Positions 9,214 through 18,150 of a stretch of 64,000 bases of DNA are shown here, piece after piece. Source of the stretch: Labedella populi. Lineage in GTDB: Bacteria > Actinomycetota > Actinomycetes > Actinomycetales > Microbacteriaceae. Location of the stretch: assembly GCF_004078655.1 (NCBI RefSeq), contig NZ_RZNC01000001.1:310001-374000 (forward strand), written 5' to 3'. The position numbers and the translations under genes are program-made. Every line of letters begins with the position of its first letter. The stretch's first letter is position 1. The notes below the pieces were generated by a model. That model was not told the DNA's origin, did not search any database, and saw only the letters and a program-made list of their open reading frames with translations.

Positions 9214-10185
9214 TCAGACCCGGTCGGCGAGAGCCGCGCGGATGTCCTCCTGGATGAGGTCCGCGTTGATCGCCGCGCCCGTCTGGAGACCGGCGGCGGC
9301 CCCCGAGATTACTTGCGTCTTGAACTCCGTCACGTTGCCCGCCGCATAGATGCCGGCGACGCTCGTACGCCCCATCTCGTCGACGGCGACGGCCGACCCG
9401 AAAAGGGTCTCACCCTGCCGGACTTCCTCGACCCTCACCCCGAGTGGCGCGAGGACCTCGGCTCTCGCCCAGACCCGCGTCCCCACGGCGAGGGCCTCGA
9501 TCGGCACGACCGTTCCGCTCGCGAGCCGGACGGACGCGACGTCGCCATCGACCGAGACCAGATCCTCGACCCGCCCGGTCACGACCTCGATGCCGCGGGC
9601 GGCGAACTCGTCCCGCTGCTCGTCGCTCGGCTCGAGCACGTCGTTCAGGAAGAGGATCACGTGCTGGGTGAGCTGGCGGAACATCGCGACCTGGTGTGCG
9701 GCCATCGGGCTCGTCGCGAGGACGCCGATCACACGATCGCGCACCTCCCAGCCGTGGCAGTACGGGCAGTGCACGACGCCGCGGCCCCATTGCTCGGCGA
9801 TGCCGCGAACGTCCGGCAACTCGTCCCGCGCTCCCGTGGCGGCAAGGACGCGCCGGGCCGTGACGGTGATGGATCCGCTTGCGCCGCCCGTGGCCTCAAC
9901 CGTCACGCGGAAGCGCTCGCCGTCCCGTTCGAGCGCTGTGACGCTCCCCGGGACGACGCTGACGCCGTACTGCTCGACCTCGGCCCGTCCGATCGCATAG
10001 AGGTCGCGCGGGGGAGTGCCCTCCCGCCCGAGGTAGTTGTGCACGCGGGAGGCAGCCGCGTTACGCGGGTCGCCGGCGTCCACGACGAGCACCGAGCGGC
10101 GTGACCGACCGAGCGCGAGCGCCCCGCTCAATCCGGTGGCGCCGCCACCGATCACCACGACATCGAATGCCTCGTTCTGTTCCAT
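9214..10185 (-). CDS. thioredoxin-reductase-like NAD(P)/FAD-dependent oxidoreductase
   Basis: A 323-residue class II flavin oxidoreductase. The FAD-binding GGGATG loop is at residues 13-18, the redox pair CPYC at 140-143, and the second NAD(P) dinucleotide fold follows (VIGVLATSPMA, about 152). It differs from true thioredoxin reductase, whose active site is CATC; the CPYCHGWE form is typical of a large actinobacterial paralogue group, often found beside cupin or thioredoxin genes. GGGAGAGG precedes the ATG. It diverges from an XRE-cupin regulator that may control it. The electron acceptor is unknown. Confidence 0.88.
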   Translation of the reverse strand: MEQNEAFDVVVIGGGATGLSGALALGRSRRSVLVVDAGDPRNAAASRVHNYLGREGTPPRDLYAIGRAEVEQYGVSVVPGSVTALERDGERFRVTVEATGGASGSITVTARRVLAATGARDELPDVRGIAEQWGRGVVHCPYCHGWEVRDRVIGVLATSPMAAHQVAMFRQLTQHVILFLNDVLEPSDEQRDEFAARGIEVVTGRVEDLVSVDGDVASVRLASGTVVPIEALAVGTRVWARAEVLAPLGVRVEEVRQGETLFGSAVAVDEMGRTSVAGIYAAGNVTEFKTQVISGAAAGLQTGAAINADLIQEDIRAALADRV

Positions 10186-10248
10186 CGTTCAGCCTCTCCC
10201 GGTCCGGTGCGCATTCGGGCGCGCGGTCTCTGTGTTCTCCGAGCCTCG

Positions 10249-10260
10249 GGCAGATCTGCC
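10249..10260. promoter_or_regulatory. palindromic candidate operator GGCAGATCTGCC
   Basis: A perfect 12-base palindrome sits in the 126-base gap between the divergent flavoprotein and XRE-cupin genes. A second, interrupted repeat CAAC-attc-GTTG follows at 10268-10279. Either could be the site where the XRE protein binds to control both genes. Seen directly; the role is inferred from position. Confidence 0.4.
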
Positions 10261-10311
10261 GATTCGACAACATTCGTTGCCGCTCCGGCAAGGAGTGTGC
10301 AGACTGGGCAC

Positions 10312-10983
10312 ATGAGTTCCGACACGACGCCCTCACCCGCCGACTCGCCGCGGCGGCAGCCGATGCACCTGCAGTCGACCGATCCGGCCGTGTCGACCGA
10401 CGAGGTGCTGGGGGGCGTCGGCCCACGGCTCCGCTCGTTGCGGACGCGACGCGGGGTCACGCTCGGCGAACTCTCCGAGGTAACCGGCATTTCCGTCAGT
10501 ACGCTCTCCCGGCTCGAGTCCGGGGGACGCAAGCCCACCCTCGAACTCCTCCTGCCCCTCGCACGGGCCCACCACGTCCCGCTCGACGAACTCGTCGCGG
10601 CACCGGCGACGGGGGACCCGCGCATCCACATGAAGCCCATCCGGCGACACGGCCGCACCTTCATCCCCCTCACGAAGCGGCCGGGTGGTGTGCAGTCGTA
10701 CAAGCAGCTCGTGCCGCCGACGCCGGGTGAGCCGGAGCCGAAGACGCACGAGGGCCACGAGTGGCTCTACGTCCTCTCGGGGCGGATCCGGCTCGTCCTC
10801 GGCGAGCACGACCTCGAGCTCGGGCCCGGCGAGGTCGCCGAGTTCGACACGCGTGTGCCGCACTGGATCGGTAATCCCGGTACCGAGACGGCCGAGATCC
10901 TCAACCTCTTCGGCCCGCAGGGCGAGCGCCTCCACGTTCGTGCGAGCCCCAAACCCTCCTCCGCGAGGGGACGCGACGCCTAG
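10312..10983 (+). CDS. XRE-family regulator with C-terminal cupin sensor
   Basis: A 223-residue transcription factor with an N-terminal XRE helix-turn-helix (about 37-93: RRGVTLGEL, VSTLSRLESG) and a C-terminal cupin barrel (about 145-215, with EGHEW and the ..PHWI.. metal-site region), the layout of regulators that sense small carboxylates or amines. ATG at 10312 was chosen; an in-frame GTG at 10297 directly abuts AGGAG (10291-10295), too close to work well, and that same AGGAG is rather far from the ATG, so the start is uncertain by five codons. Its stop overlaps the convergent SseB-like gene by four bases (CTAG). Confidence 0.85.
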   Translation: MSSDTTPSPADSPRRQPMHLQSTDPAVSTDEVLGGVGPRLRSLRTRRGVTLGELSEVTGISVSTLSRLESGGRKPTLELLLPLARAHHVPLDELVAAPATGDPRIHMKPIRRHGRTFIPLTKRPGGVQSYKQLVPPTPGEPEPKTHEGHEWLYVLSGRIRLVLGEHDLELGPGEVAEFDTRVPHWIGNPGTETAEILNLFGPQGERLHVRASPKPSSARGRDA

Positions 10984-11624
10984 GAGGGGCGGTTCGCGGC
11001 GATGGCCTCCGCGACGCCTTCCGGCGAGATCTCGAGACCCAGACGGGAACCGGGGTTCACGACCACGCCGATGAGCGGGCCGAGCGTCGGCAGCAGCGCG
11101 GAGACGGGGATCGACAGCGCGTAGGGCGCCGCATCGCTCGCCTCGCTCGGCACCCGGTCGCCGTGTGTGAACATCGCGAGCATCCGCACCTCCCCCTTCG
11201 GGATGTAGAGCGGCTGCAACTCGGCCATTGAACCGGTCGTGACGGTGCCGGAGAGGATGATGCCGTTGCTCGCCCACAGCGCCGCGAGCACCTCGGCGAC
11301 CGAGGCGAGCCCCATCATGCCGCGACGGATGCCCTCCTCGGCCGGCGAGAGGATCGTCTCCCCGGCGACATCGAGGGGAGCAGGGCCCGCGTCCTCGTCG
11401 AGGATCTCGCTCGCGTCGTCGGGGATCGCCCCCGCCGGCCGGTACTCCGGGTTCGGGCGGAAGTCGCCGACGATCTCACCGCGCGCATCCGACCGCCAGG
11501 CGCCGACGATGAGGTGGGGCGGGACGTCGCCGTCCGGCTCCGCGATGGTCGGGTCGAGCTCGTAGACCCATGTCCCACGGTTCGCCCGCGCGGTGGCCCT
11601 GGCGCGTTCGCTCGGCACCTTCAC
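10980..11624 (-). CDS. SseB-family protein
   Basis: A 214-residue cytosolic protein whose C-terminal half (about 120-205) matches the SseB N-terminal domain family: [18 protein letters not shown] and the [16 protein letters not shown] block near the end. This domain occurs widely in actinobacteria as a single protein of unknown function, unrelated in practice to type III secretion. The N-terminal 60 residues are variable. GTG start with AGGAGG upstream. It converges on, and overlaps by 4 bases, the XRE-cupin gene. Confidence 0.75.
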   Translation of the reverse strand: MKVPSERARATARANRGTWVYELDPTIAEPDGDVPPHLIVGAWRSDARGEIVGDFRPNPEYRPAGAIPDDASEILDEDAGPAPLDVAGETILSPAEEGIRRGMMGLASVAEVLAALWASNGIILSGTVTTGSMAELQPLYIPKGEVRMLAMFTHGDRVPSEASDAAPYALSIPVSALLPTLGPLIGVVVNPGSRLGLEISPEGVAEAIAANRPS

Positions 11625-11766
11625 GACGGCCTCCTCCTCTTCGCGCGTGGCGGATCGGAGGTCTCCTCTCCGCCTGTGTCGGCAACGCTACCCCGCTCCC
11701 CCTGAGTGGTCATCCGGCTTCCGGTCGTCGGCGGGGGCGGCTAATCTCGAAGGGGAGGCGCGCGAC

Positions 11767-12531
11767 ATGGAACTGGCTGATCGCACGGTGGTGGTCTCGG
11801 GAGGCGCGTCCGGTCTCGGGCTCGCGACGGCCCGTGCGCTGCTCGCCCGCGGAGCCCACGTCGTGCTGCTCGACCTCCCATCATCGCGGGGAGCCGCCGT
11901 CGCCGCGGAACTCGGCTCGAGCGCGTCGTTCGTGCCGGGAGACGTGACGAACGAGGATGACGTTCGTGCAGCGCTCGCCGCCGTGTCCGTCGGCCGTCCC
12001 CTCGGCGTGGTCGTCGCGTGCGCCGGCGTCGCCGACCCGGGTCGCGTGCTCGGCCGCGACGGCGTCCTACCGCTCGCGGCGTTCGATCGCGTGATCCGCA
12101 TCAACCTGCTCGGAACCTTCAACCTCGTGCGCCTCGGAGCCGAGGCGCTCGCCGCGACCGAGCCGGACGAGGAGGGAGCGCGCGGAGTCATCGTCCAGAC
12201 GGCGTCCGTCGCCGCGTTCGACGGTCAGGTCGGCCAGGCCGCCTATGCCGCGTCGAAGGGAGCGGTCGCCGCGATGACCCTGCCGCTCGCGCGCGAATTC
12301 GCCCGCTTCGGCGTGCGCGTCGTCACGATCGCGCCGGGCATCATGGAGACCCCGATGATGGCGGGGCTGCCCGCTGATGCGCAAGAGTCACTCGACGAGC
12401 AGGTGCCGTTCCCGGCGCGGCTCGGCCGTCCCGAGGAGTACGCGTCGCTCGTCCTGCACGCCGTGGACAACGCCTACCTCAATGGCGAGACGATCCGTCT
12501 CGACGGAGCGATCCGGATGGCGGCTCGGTGA
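11767..12531 (+). CDS. SDR oxidoreductase, 3-hydroxyacyl-CoA dehydrogenase type II-like
   Basis: A 254-residue short-chain dehydrogenase. The cofactor loop GGASGLG is at 12-18, with the catalytic Ser at about 147, Tyr 160 and Lys 164 (YAASK). The sequence [28 protein letters not shown] and the tail [12 protein letters not shown] are characteristic of the HSD10/3-hydroxyacyl-CoA dehydrogenase type II group, so NAD-dependent oxidation of 3-hydroxyacyl-CoA in beta-oxidation is the likely role. ATG at 11767 has GGGGAGG about 9 bases upstream; longer upstream frames lack this. Its stop overlaps the next gene by 4 bases. Confidence 0.88.
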   Translation: MELADRTVVVSGGASGLGLATARALLARGAHVVLLDLPSSRGAAVAAELGSSASFVPGDVTNEDDVRAALAAVSVGRPLGVVVACAGVADPGRVLGRDGVLPLAAFDRVIRINLLGTFNLVRLGAEALAATEPDEEGARGVIVQTASVAAFDGQVGQAAYAASKGAVAAMTLPLAREFARFGVRVVTIAPGIMETPMMAGLPADAQESLDEQVPFPARLGRPEEYASLVLHAVDNAYLNGETIRLDGAIRMAAR

Positions 12532-13172
12532 CGCCCTCTCCGTTCCGGCGTCCCAAGCTCCGGAAGATCAATCCGTACGTCCCACTCGAGAAACGCGATC
12601 CCGTCTCGACGGAGCGGATCGTCGAGGAGGGACTCGCGATCGCACGCCATGCCATCGCGATGAGCGTCAAGAACCAGGTCCTCATCGACATCCTCCGGCA
12701 GGGCGGCGTCTACGTCGCCGATGCCTACACGGGGATCATCCGCGACGAGCTCGTGCGGTTCGCGACCGAGCAGCGGAGTTACGCCGCCCGCATGGCGGAG
12801 GAACTCGCGCGTGTCGCGTCGCGCCCCGGGCGCTCGCAGCACCAGCACGACTATCGCACCCGGGATCGCGCCATCCTCGAGCGCCGCCGGGACGGCTACA
12901 CGCAGCTCGCGGACGCTCTCGAAGCGGCGGCGAATGACGACGTCGTCGTGGCGGAGATCGCGGAGAGCGCTCGTGAGGGCGCATGGCGCGAGGTCGCCGC
13001 GACGCTCGAGGCGCGCTTGCGCAACCAGCAGCAGTCCGCGGCGCACGATCCCCGCTACGAGGAGGACCGTGACGAGCGCATGCGTCTCGTCGCGGAGGTC
13101 GACCTCGGACTGCTGCGCTCGTCGCATCGCACGTCGTGGGGCGAGATCGAGGACTTCGACGACTGGGTCTGA
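12528..13172 (+). CDS. conserved protein of unknown function
   Basis: A 214-residue soluble protein with no family that I recognise. It starts with a basic segment ([13 protein letters not shown]), is strongly helical, and is rich in Arg, Glu and Ala; residues 90-170 look coiled-coil-like. It ends acidic ([11 protein letters not shown]). The GTG start overlaps the stop of the dehydrogenase gene (GTGA), so the two are made together and may work together. It carries no membrane segment or signal peptide. The stretch right after its stop is a NUDIX remnant, so the 3' side of this operon has been rearranged. Confidence 0.75.
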   Translation: MTPSPFRRPKLRKINPYVPLEKRDPVSTERIVEEGLAIARHAIAMSVKNQVLIDILRQGGVYVADAYTGIIRDELVRFATEQRSYAARMAEELARVASRPGRSQHQHDYRTRDRAILERRRDGYTQLADALEAAANDDVVVAEIAESAREGAWREVAATLEARLRNQQQSAAHDPRYEEDRDERMRLVAEVDLGLLRSSHRTSWGEIEDFDDWV

Positions 13173-13177
13173 GGTGG

Positions 13178-13470
13178 CCAGCGCCCGTCGACGCGGCTGT
13201 GCGCGAGACGCGGGAGGAAACAGGGTGGGAGGCGACGGGCCTCCGAGAGCTCGGTTCCTTCGTCGAGGCGCCCGGGATCAGCCCGTCCCGTTGCTTCGTC
13301 TTCACCGCCCGGGTCTCACCGGGAAGCGGCGCGAGCCTGGAGCCCGGCGAGGTCTGGACGCCGACCACCGTCTCATGGCCGCAACTGAGAGGCTTGGTCG
13401 CCGACGGCAGGATTCAGGACGCGGGGACGCTCGCCGCGCTTGCGCTCCACTCGTCCCGCGAATCCGACTT
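13178..13470 (+). pseudogene. 5'-truncated NUDIX hydrolase remnant
   Basis: Beginning within about 12 bases of the previous stop codon, the sequence in frame with position 13136 encodes AAVRETREETGWEA, the second half of a NUDIX box (REx2EExG), followed by a normal NUDIX tail (FVEAPGIS, CFVFTA, EVWTPTTVSW, GRIQDAGTLAALAL). The first half of the domain, including the G-x5-E part of the box and the N-terminal strands, is missing; upstream DNA codes for the unrelated preceding gene in another frame. This looks like an ADP-ribose pyrophosphatase-type gene cut by a deletion. No function expected. Confidence 0.75.
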
Positions 13471-13509
13471 GCGACGTCGGTCGCCGCCTGACGCGCGGGT
13501 CACCGACTC

Positions 13510-15015
13510 TCAGGGGGTTCGCTCGAAGTACCGCAGTTCGGTGTACTGGAGCGAGGTCGCGTCCGTCAATTCGAGGCCCGCTGCCCGCAGGGCCTCCGCG
13601 ATGTCGCTGTCGTCCCAGGCCAGGGCATCCGGCCACACGACCCAGATCGCGTCGACGTCGCGAAGTCGCTCCTCGAGCGTGGTGATGTCCACGACATCGT
13701 CGCGGAGGCGCCCGTTCGAGCGGTGCGATTCGAGCAGCGCGACGTCGTCGAACGCACTGAGACGATCGCCGTAGAAGCTCAGGGTCCCGCGCGTGTAGTC
13801 CGACGGCGCGTAGGCCACATCGTTGAAGAGCAGGGCGTCTCCCGGCTGGGCGCGCTCCTCGAGGAATGCTGCCGTCTCGCGCCACTCGGTGGCGAACCGG
13901 AGCGGCTGCCGCTGAGCGACGTACGTCCCGGCGGTGAGTGCGGCGAGGCCGAGGACGGCGACGACGCGGACCACCCGCCACGGGACGAGCGAGAGCCCGG
14001 TCCCGATGAGGAGGGCGAGTGCCGGCGCCCCCGTCGCGAGGTACCGCGGGGTGTAGAGGGGGAGCACCACCGACACGAGCACGAGCAGCGTCGTCGGAAG
14101 CAGCAGCCAGGGCAGCACGATCGTGAGCAGCGGCCGGAGGCGTCGCGCGCGCGTCAGACCGGCGACCACGACGATGATCGCGATGGCCCAGCCGACGACG
14201 GCGAAACCGATCGCGTCGCGGAACCACTGCTCGAGAAGGACCTGGCCCGCGGTATGTCGGCCGACCTCCTGGATCCAGCCGACTTGACCGCGCTGGCCGA
14301 AGCTCAGAAGCACGACGGGGGAGGCGAGGAGCGCGCCGACGGCGGTCGCCACGACGAAGCGCACGAGGACACGGAGCCCGGGCCGTGTGATCAGCACCGC
14401 GAGTCCGTGCGCGACGATGACGAGCGCGTTGTTGAGGAAGAGCGCGATGGTGAGGCTCGCGAGCAGGCCGTAGCCGACCCACCATCGGGTCCGTCCGTCG
14501 CTGAGGGCCTGCAGCAGCACGACCGTGAGCCACGTCGCGACCGCGACGCTCCACGGGTACGAACGCGCCTCGATCCCCATGTCGGTGACCGCCGGAAGGA
14601 GGAACAGGACGGTACCGGCGAGGATCCCGGCCGAACGCCCCACGAGCCGCTGGCCGAGCACAACCGTTCCGGCGACGGCGACGCCGACCAGGAGTGCGCT
14701 CGGCAGCCGGAGGAGCGCCGGCTCGACGCCGACGAGCGGCGCCCACGGCATCATGAGCAGGTAGTAGACGGCGTGTACGGCGTCGACCTGCTGCGTCACC
14801 ATCTCGATGAGACCGCCGAGGGGCCGGTCGATCGCGTTGTGGGTGGCCTCCTCGTCGCCCCAGAAGTTCGGGATCCAGAACCCGAAGCCGGCGACGAGGG
14901 CACCGACGACGGCGACGATGATGGCGTCGAGCCGGCGCACGGGATGGAGGTCACCGTGGCCGAGCGCACGCGCTACGGTGCCGTCCCGGTCGGTGTTCGC
15001 CGTCACCGCGCTCAC
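13510..15015 (-). CDS. GT-C family membrane glycosyltransferase (GT39-like)
   Basis: A 501-residue multispanning protein of the dolichyl/polyprenyl-phosphate-sugar mannosyltransferase (GT39, ArnT-like) kind. After a first helix (about 30-48) comes an outer loop with WGDEEA, the acidic pair expected in GT-C enzymes; about ten more helices follow and then an outside soluble tail of about 150 residues. It would use the lipid-linked sugar made by the Dpm1-like enzyme encoded just upstream. Its GTG start overlaps that gene's stop (GTGA). The acceptor, a protein, teichoic acid or other polymer, is unknown. It is the last gene of a three-gene coupled operon. Confidence 0.82.
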   Translation of the reverse strand: MSAVTANTDRDGTVARALGHGDLHPVRRLDAIIVAVVGALVAGFGFWIPNFWGDEEATHNAIDRPLGGLIEMVTQQVDAVHAVYYLLMMPWAPLVGVEPALLRLPSALLVGVAVAGTVVLGQRLVGRSAGILAGTVLFLLPAVTDMGIEARSYPWSVAVATWLTVVLLQALSDGRTRWWVGYGLLASLTIALFLNNALVIVAHGLAVLITRPGLRVLVRFVVATAVGALLASPVVLLSFGQRGQVGWIQEVGRHTAGQVLLEQWFRDAIGFAVVGWAIAIIVVVAGLTRARRLRPLLTIVLPWLLLPTTLLVLVSVVLPLYTPRYLATGAPALALLIGTGLSLVPWRVVRVVAVLGLAALTAGTYVAQRQPLRFATEWRETAAFLEERAQPGDALLFNDVAYAPSDYTRGTLSFYGDRLSAFDDVALLESHRSNGRLRDDVVDITTLEERLRDVDAIWVVWPDALAWDDSDIAEALRAAGLELTDATSLQYTELRYFERTP

Positions 15016-15752
15016 CGCGACCGACCGAGGACGCGTCGCGCGAAGCCCCACTGGGTCACCTTGAGCATCGCCTCGACGACGATGGCCCGGCTCATCTTCG
15101 ACTCGCCGTACTCGCGCTCGCGGAACTCGATCGGCACCTCGGCGATGCTCTCGCCGGCGTCGAGCACGCGCAGCGTCATGTCGACCTGGAAGCAGTACCC
15201 GTGCGAGACGATGTCGTCGAGCGGGATGCGTGCGAGCAGGTCCGCTCGGTAGACCCGGTACCCGGCCGTCGCGTCCTGGACCCCGATGCCGAGGGCGATG
15301 CGGGCGTAGGCGTTGCCGGCGCGACTGAGCGCCTCGCGGCTCCGCGGCCAGTTGACGACGCTGCCGCCATCGACCCAGCGCGAGCCGATCACGAGTCCCG
15401 GCCGAGTCGGTCCGTCGAGCGCGGCGACCATCGCCGGCAGGGTCTCGGGAGGGTGCGAACCGTCGGCGTCCATCTCGACGAGCACCTCGTAGCCGTGCCG
15501 GATGCCCCACCGCATCGCCGCGATGTATGCGGCTCCGAGACCGTTCTTCTCCGTGCGGCGCACCACGTGCACGCGCGAGTCGACGCGAGCCCGCGCCTCC
15601 GCGAGGTCCGCCGTGCCGTCGGGGCTGCCGTCGTCGACGACGAGCGCGTGGGCCTCGGGGAAGGCGGCGTGCAGGCGGTCGAGGATCCGCTCGACGTTCT
15701 CCCGCTCCTGATAGGTGGGGATCATGACGAGCGTTCGCGTGGCATCGGTCAC
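15012..15752 (-). CDS. polyprenol-phosphate mannose synthase (GT2, Dpm1-like)
   Basis: A 246-residue soluble GT2 enzyme that moves a sugar, usually mannose from GDP-mannose, to polyprenyl phosphate on the inner face of the membrane. Visible motifs: IPTYQERENV (11-20), VDDGSPDGTAD, EMDADGSHPPE (the DxD-type metal site), GSRWVDGG and the C-terminal REYGESKMS. No membrane helices, so it is the short, actinobacterial Ppm/Dpm1 form. GTG start overlaps the stop of the GtrA gene (GTGA) and its own stop overlaps the GT39 gene, so three enzymes are made in fixed ratio. Confidence 0.9.
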   Translation of the reverse strand: MTDATRTLVMIPTYQERENVERILDRLHAAFPEAHALVVDDGSPDGTADLAEARARVDSRVHVVRRTEKNGLGAAYIAAMRWGIRHGYEVLVEMDADGSHPPETLPAMVAALDGPTRPGLVIGSRWVDGGSVVNWPRSREALSRAGNAYARIALGIGVQDATAGYRVYRADLLARIPLDDIVSHGYCFQVDMTLRVLDAGESIAEVPIEFREREYGESKMSRAIVVEAMLKVTQWGFARRVLGRSR

Positions 15753-16324
15753 CGGTCGGCCTGCTCCTTGTCGATCTCCTCCACCACGTCCTCGAGCGGC
15801 GCGTCGGCGAGCGTCGCCGCGACGACGCGCTCCTCGATCTCGTGCTCGTCGAGCTCTTGCCCCGGCGTGCGATGGTGCCCCCACACCCAGAACCGGTAGA
15901 GCAGGAACCGGAATACCGTGCCGAGGGCGAGGCCCACGACGTTCGCCGCGATGTTGTCGGCGAGGAGGCTCGTGAATCCGAGGAGGTGGTGGCTCACCCA
16001 GAGGCAGAGCAGGCCGATCAGCAGCCCGCCGATCGAGACGACGACGTATTCGAGGAACTCGCGGACGACGTCGGGCCGACGGTGCGCGCGGAAGGTCCAG
16101 TACCGGTTGCCGACCCAGTTGAAGACGATCGCGACCGAGGTGCTCACGATCTTGGCGCCGATCGCGCCCTGGAAGAAGTGGTCGCTTCCGAAGACGCCGA
16201 GGCGCAGCAGGTTGAAGAGGCCGACGTCGATCGCGAAGCCGATGAGGCCGACGACACCGAACTTGACGGCGTAGCGCAGGACGCGCTCCCACAGGTAGGC
16301 CACGAGGGAACGGATGCCGGTCAT
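15749..16324 (-). CDS. GtrA-family membrane protein
   Basis: A 191-residue protein with four membrane helices (about 17-40, 48-70, 85-108, 118-140) of the GtrA/DPMS1 family, thought to help flip or orient polyprenyl-phosphate sugars. Motifs typical of the family: GVVGLIGFAIDVG, NWVGNRYWTFR and FRFLLYRFWVW. It carries a 45-residue acidic cytoplasmic tail (DEHEIEERV..) that many family members lack. First gene of the coupled GtrA / Dpm1 / GT39 operon; the promoter must lie in the 192-base gap shared with prpD. Confidence 0.88.
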   Translation of the reverse strand: MTGIRSLVAYLWERVLRYAVKFGVVGLIGFAIDVGLFNLLRLGVFGSDHFFQGAIGAKIVSTSVAIVFNWVGNRYWTFRAHRRPDVVREFLEYVVVSIGGLLIGLLCLWVSHHLLGFTSLLADNIAANVVGLALGTVFRFLLYRFWVWGHHRTPGQELDEHEIEERVVAATLADAPLEDVVEEIDKEQADR

Positions 16325-16516
16325 GGCGGGCCCCTCGCACTCTCGATGTGGTTGCGCCGCGTGATCCGCGGCCCAGTCAGATTACCGGACGGACCCGAAC
16401 CCAGAGGGTTCACCCCCCGGGATGAACTCCCCTACCGGGGACCGCGTGCTCCGAACAACCCGGTGAAGCGGTCGCCGTCCGCTCAATAGACTGATCCGGC
16501 GTCGAAAGGACCCCCC

Positions 16517-18034
16517 GTGAAGACCCACTTCCTCCGCACCCACCGGAGTTCCGAGAGCCTGCCGCGAGAGGGTCAGCTCGCGTGGGCGATCGCCGAGGTC
16601 GCCGCCGATCCGGTCGAGGTCGCGCCCGAGGTCGCCGAGATGGTGATCAACCGCGTCATCGACAACGCCGCCGTCGCGGCCGCCTCGCTCAATCGTGCAC
16701 CCGTCGTCGCCGCGCGGTCGCAGGCCCTTGCGCACCCCGTGACGACCGGGGGTGACGGCGCCACGGTCTTCGGCCCGGACCTCGCCCGACGGGTGTCGCC
16801 GGAGTGGGCCGCCTGGGCGAACGGCGTCGCGGTGCGGGAGCTCGACTTCCACGACACGTTCCTGGCCGCCGAGTACTCGCATCCGGGCGACAACATCCCA
16901 CCGATCGTCGCCGTGGCGCAGCATGTCGGCGCGACCGGTCACGACGTCGTGCGCGCGATCGCGACGGGATACGAGATCCAGGTCGACCTCGTGAAGGCGA
17001 TCAGCCTTCATGAGCACAAGATCGACCACGTCGCGCACCTCGGTCCGTCCGCCGCAGCGGGGATCGGCACGCTCCTCGGCCTGCCGGTGGAGACGATCTT
17101 CCAGGCCGTGAACCAGGCCCTCCACACGACGACCGCCACGCGGCAGTCGCGGAAGGGTCAGATCTCGACGTGGAAGGCGCACGCGCCGGCCTTCGCCGGG
17201 AAGATGGCGGTCGAGGCGATCGACCGTGCGATGCGGGGGCAGACCTCTCCCGAGCCCATCTGGGAGGGCGAGGACGGCGTCATCGCGTGGCTCCTCGGCG
17301 GCCCGGAGGCCACGTACGACGTCCCGCTCCCCGAGGCGGGCGAGGCCAAGCGCGGCATCCTCGACACCTACACGAAGGAGCACTCGGCCGAATACCAGGC
17401 TCAAGCGTGGATCGACCTCGCCCGCCGGCTGCACGCTGAGCACCCGGCGCTCGCCGACCCTGCGGCCGTCGAGTCGATCGTGCTGCACACCTCGCACCAC
17501 ACGCACTACGTCATCGGGTCGGGATCGGGCGACCCGCAGAAGTACGACCCCGCCGCCTCACGGGAGACGCTCGACCACTCCATCCCCTACATCGTCGCGG
17601 TGGCGCTGCAGGACGGCGGGTGGCACCACGTCGACTCCTACGCGCCGGAGCGCGGCGCTCGGCCCGACACTGTCGAGCTGTGGCGGAAGATCACGACGGC
17701 GGAGGACGAGGAGTGGACCCGCCGCTACCACGCGACCGACCCGAGCGAGAAGGCCTTCGGCGGTCGGCTCGTCGCGACGCTCACGGACGGCTCGACGATC
17801 GTCGAGGAGATCGCCGTCGCCGACGCCCACCCGCTCGGCGCGAGGCCGTTCGGGCGCGAGCAATACGTGCAGAAGTTCCGCACGCTCGCTGAGGGTGTGC
17901 TCGACGACGTTGAGATCGAGCGCTTCCTGGGCCTCGCGGAGCGGCTCCCGGAGCTCGACGCCCAGGAACTGCGTGGTCTCACGATCCAGCGCGGCGCCGC
18001 GTTCCTCGAGGTGTCCCCGCGGGGCCTGTTCTAG
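16517..18034 (+). CDS. prpD: MmgE/PrpD family protein, probable 2-methylcitrate dehydratase
   Basis: A 505-residue member of the MmgE/PrpD family, the length expected for PrpD, which dehydrates 2-methylcitrate in propionate breakdown. Supporting sequence: [44 protein letters not shown] and [13 protein letters not shown]. No prpB (lyase) or prpC (synthase) gene is beside it, so in this window it is an orphan; they may be elsewhere. GTG start with AAAGGA at 16504-16509. TAGACT at 16487-16492 is a possible -10. The gap to the divergent GtrA gene (16325-16516) also holds GTTCA...TGAAC at about 16408-16427. Confidence 0.88.
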   Translation: MKTHFLRTHRSSESLPREGQLAWAIAEVAADPVEVAPEVAEMVINRVIDNAAVAAASLNRAPVVAARSQALAHPVTTGGDGATVFGPDLARRVSPEWAAWANGVAVRELDFHDTFLAAEYSHPGDNIPPIVAVAQHVGATGHDVVRAIATGYEIQVDLVKAISLHEHKIDHVAHLGPSAAAGIGTLLGLPVETIFQAVNQALHTTTATRQSRKGQISTWKAHAPAFAGKMAVEAIDRAMRGQTSPEPIWEGEDGVIAWLLGGPEATYDVPLPEAGEAKRGILDTYTKEHSAEYQAQAWIDLARRLHAEHPALADPAAVESIVLHTSHHTHYVIGSGSGDPQKYDPAASRETLDHSIPYIVAVALQDGGWHHVDSYAPERGARPDTVELWRKITTAEDEEWTRRYHATDPSEKAFGGRLVATLTDGSTIVEEIAVADAHPLGARPFGREQYVQKFRTLAEGVLDDVEIERFLGLAERLPELDAQELRGLTIQRGAAFLEVSPRGLF

Positions 18035-18094
18035 CGGTCCGGTTCCCGGGCTTGTCGAAGGGTGACGTGGGCGAGCGCGATACGCCGCGTTCGT

Positions 18095-18110
18095 TTGTGC
18101 CCCGGCACAA
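18095..18110. promoter_or_regulatory. palindrome upstream of the thioesterase gene
   Basis: TTGTGCC-cc-GGCACAA is a perfect 7+7 inverted repeat centred 49 bases before the ATG of the following gene. Spacing fits an operator overlapping or just upstream of a promoter. The protein that would bind is not known. Confidence 0.35.
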
Positions 18111-18150
18111 CTCCGAGCGTCCGAGGCGAGCCGGACGGTAGCGTTCCCGC

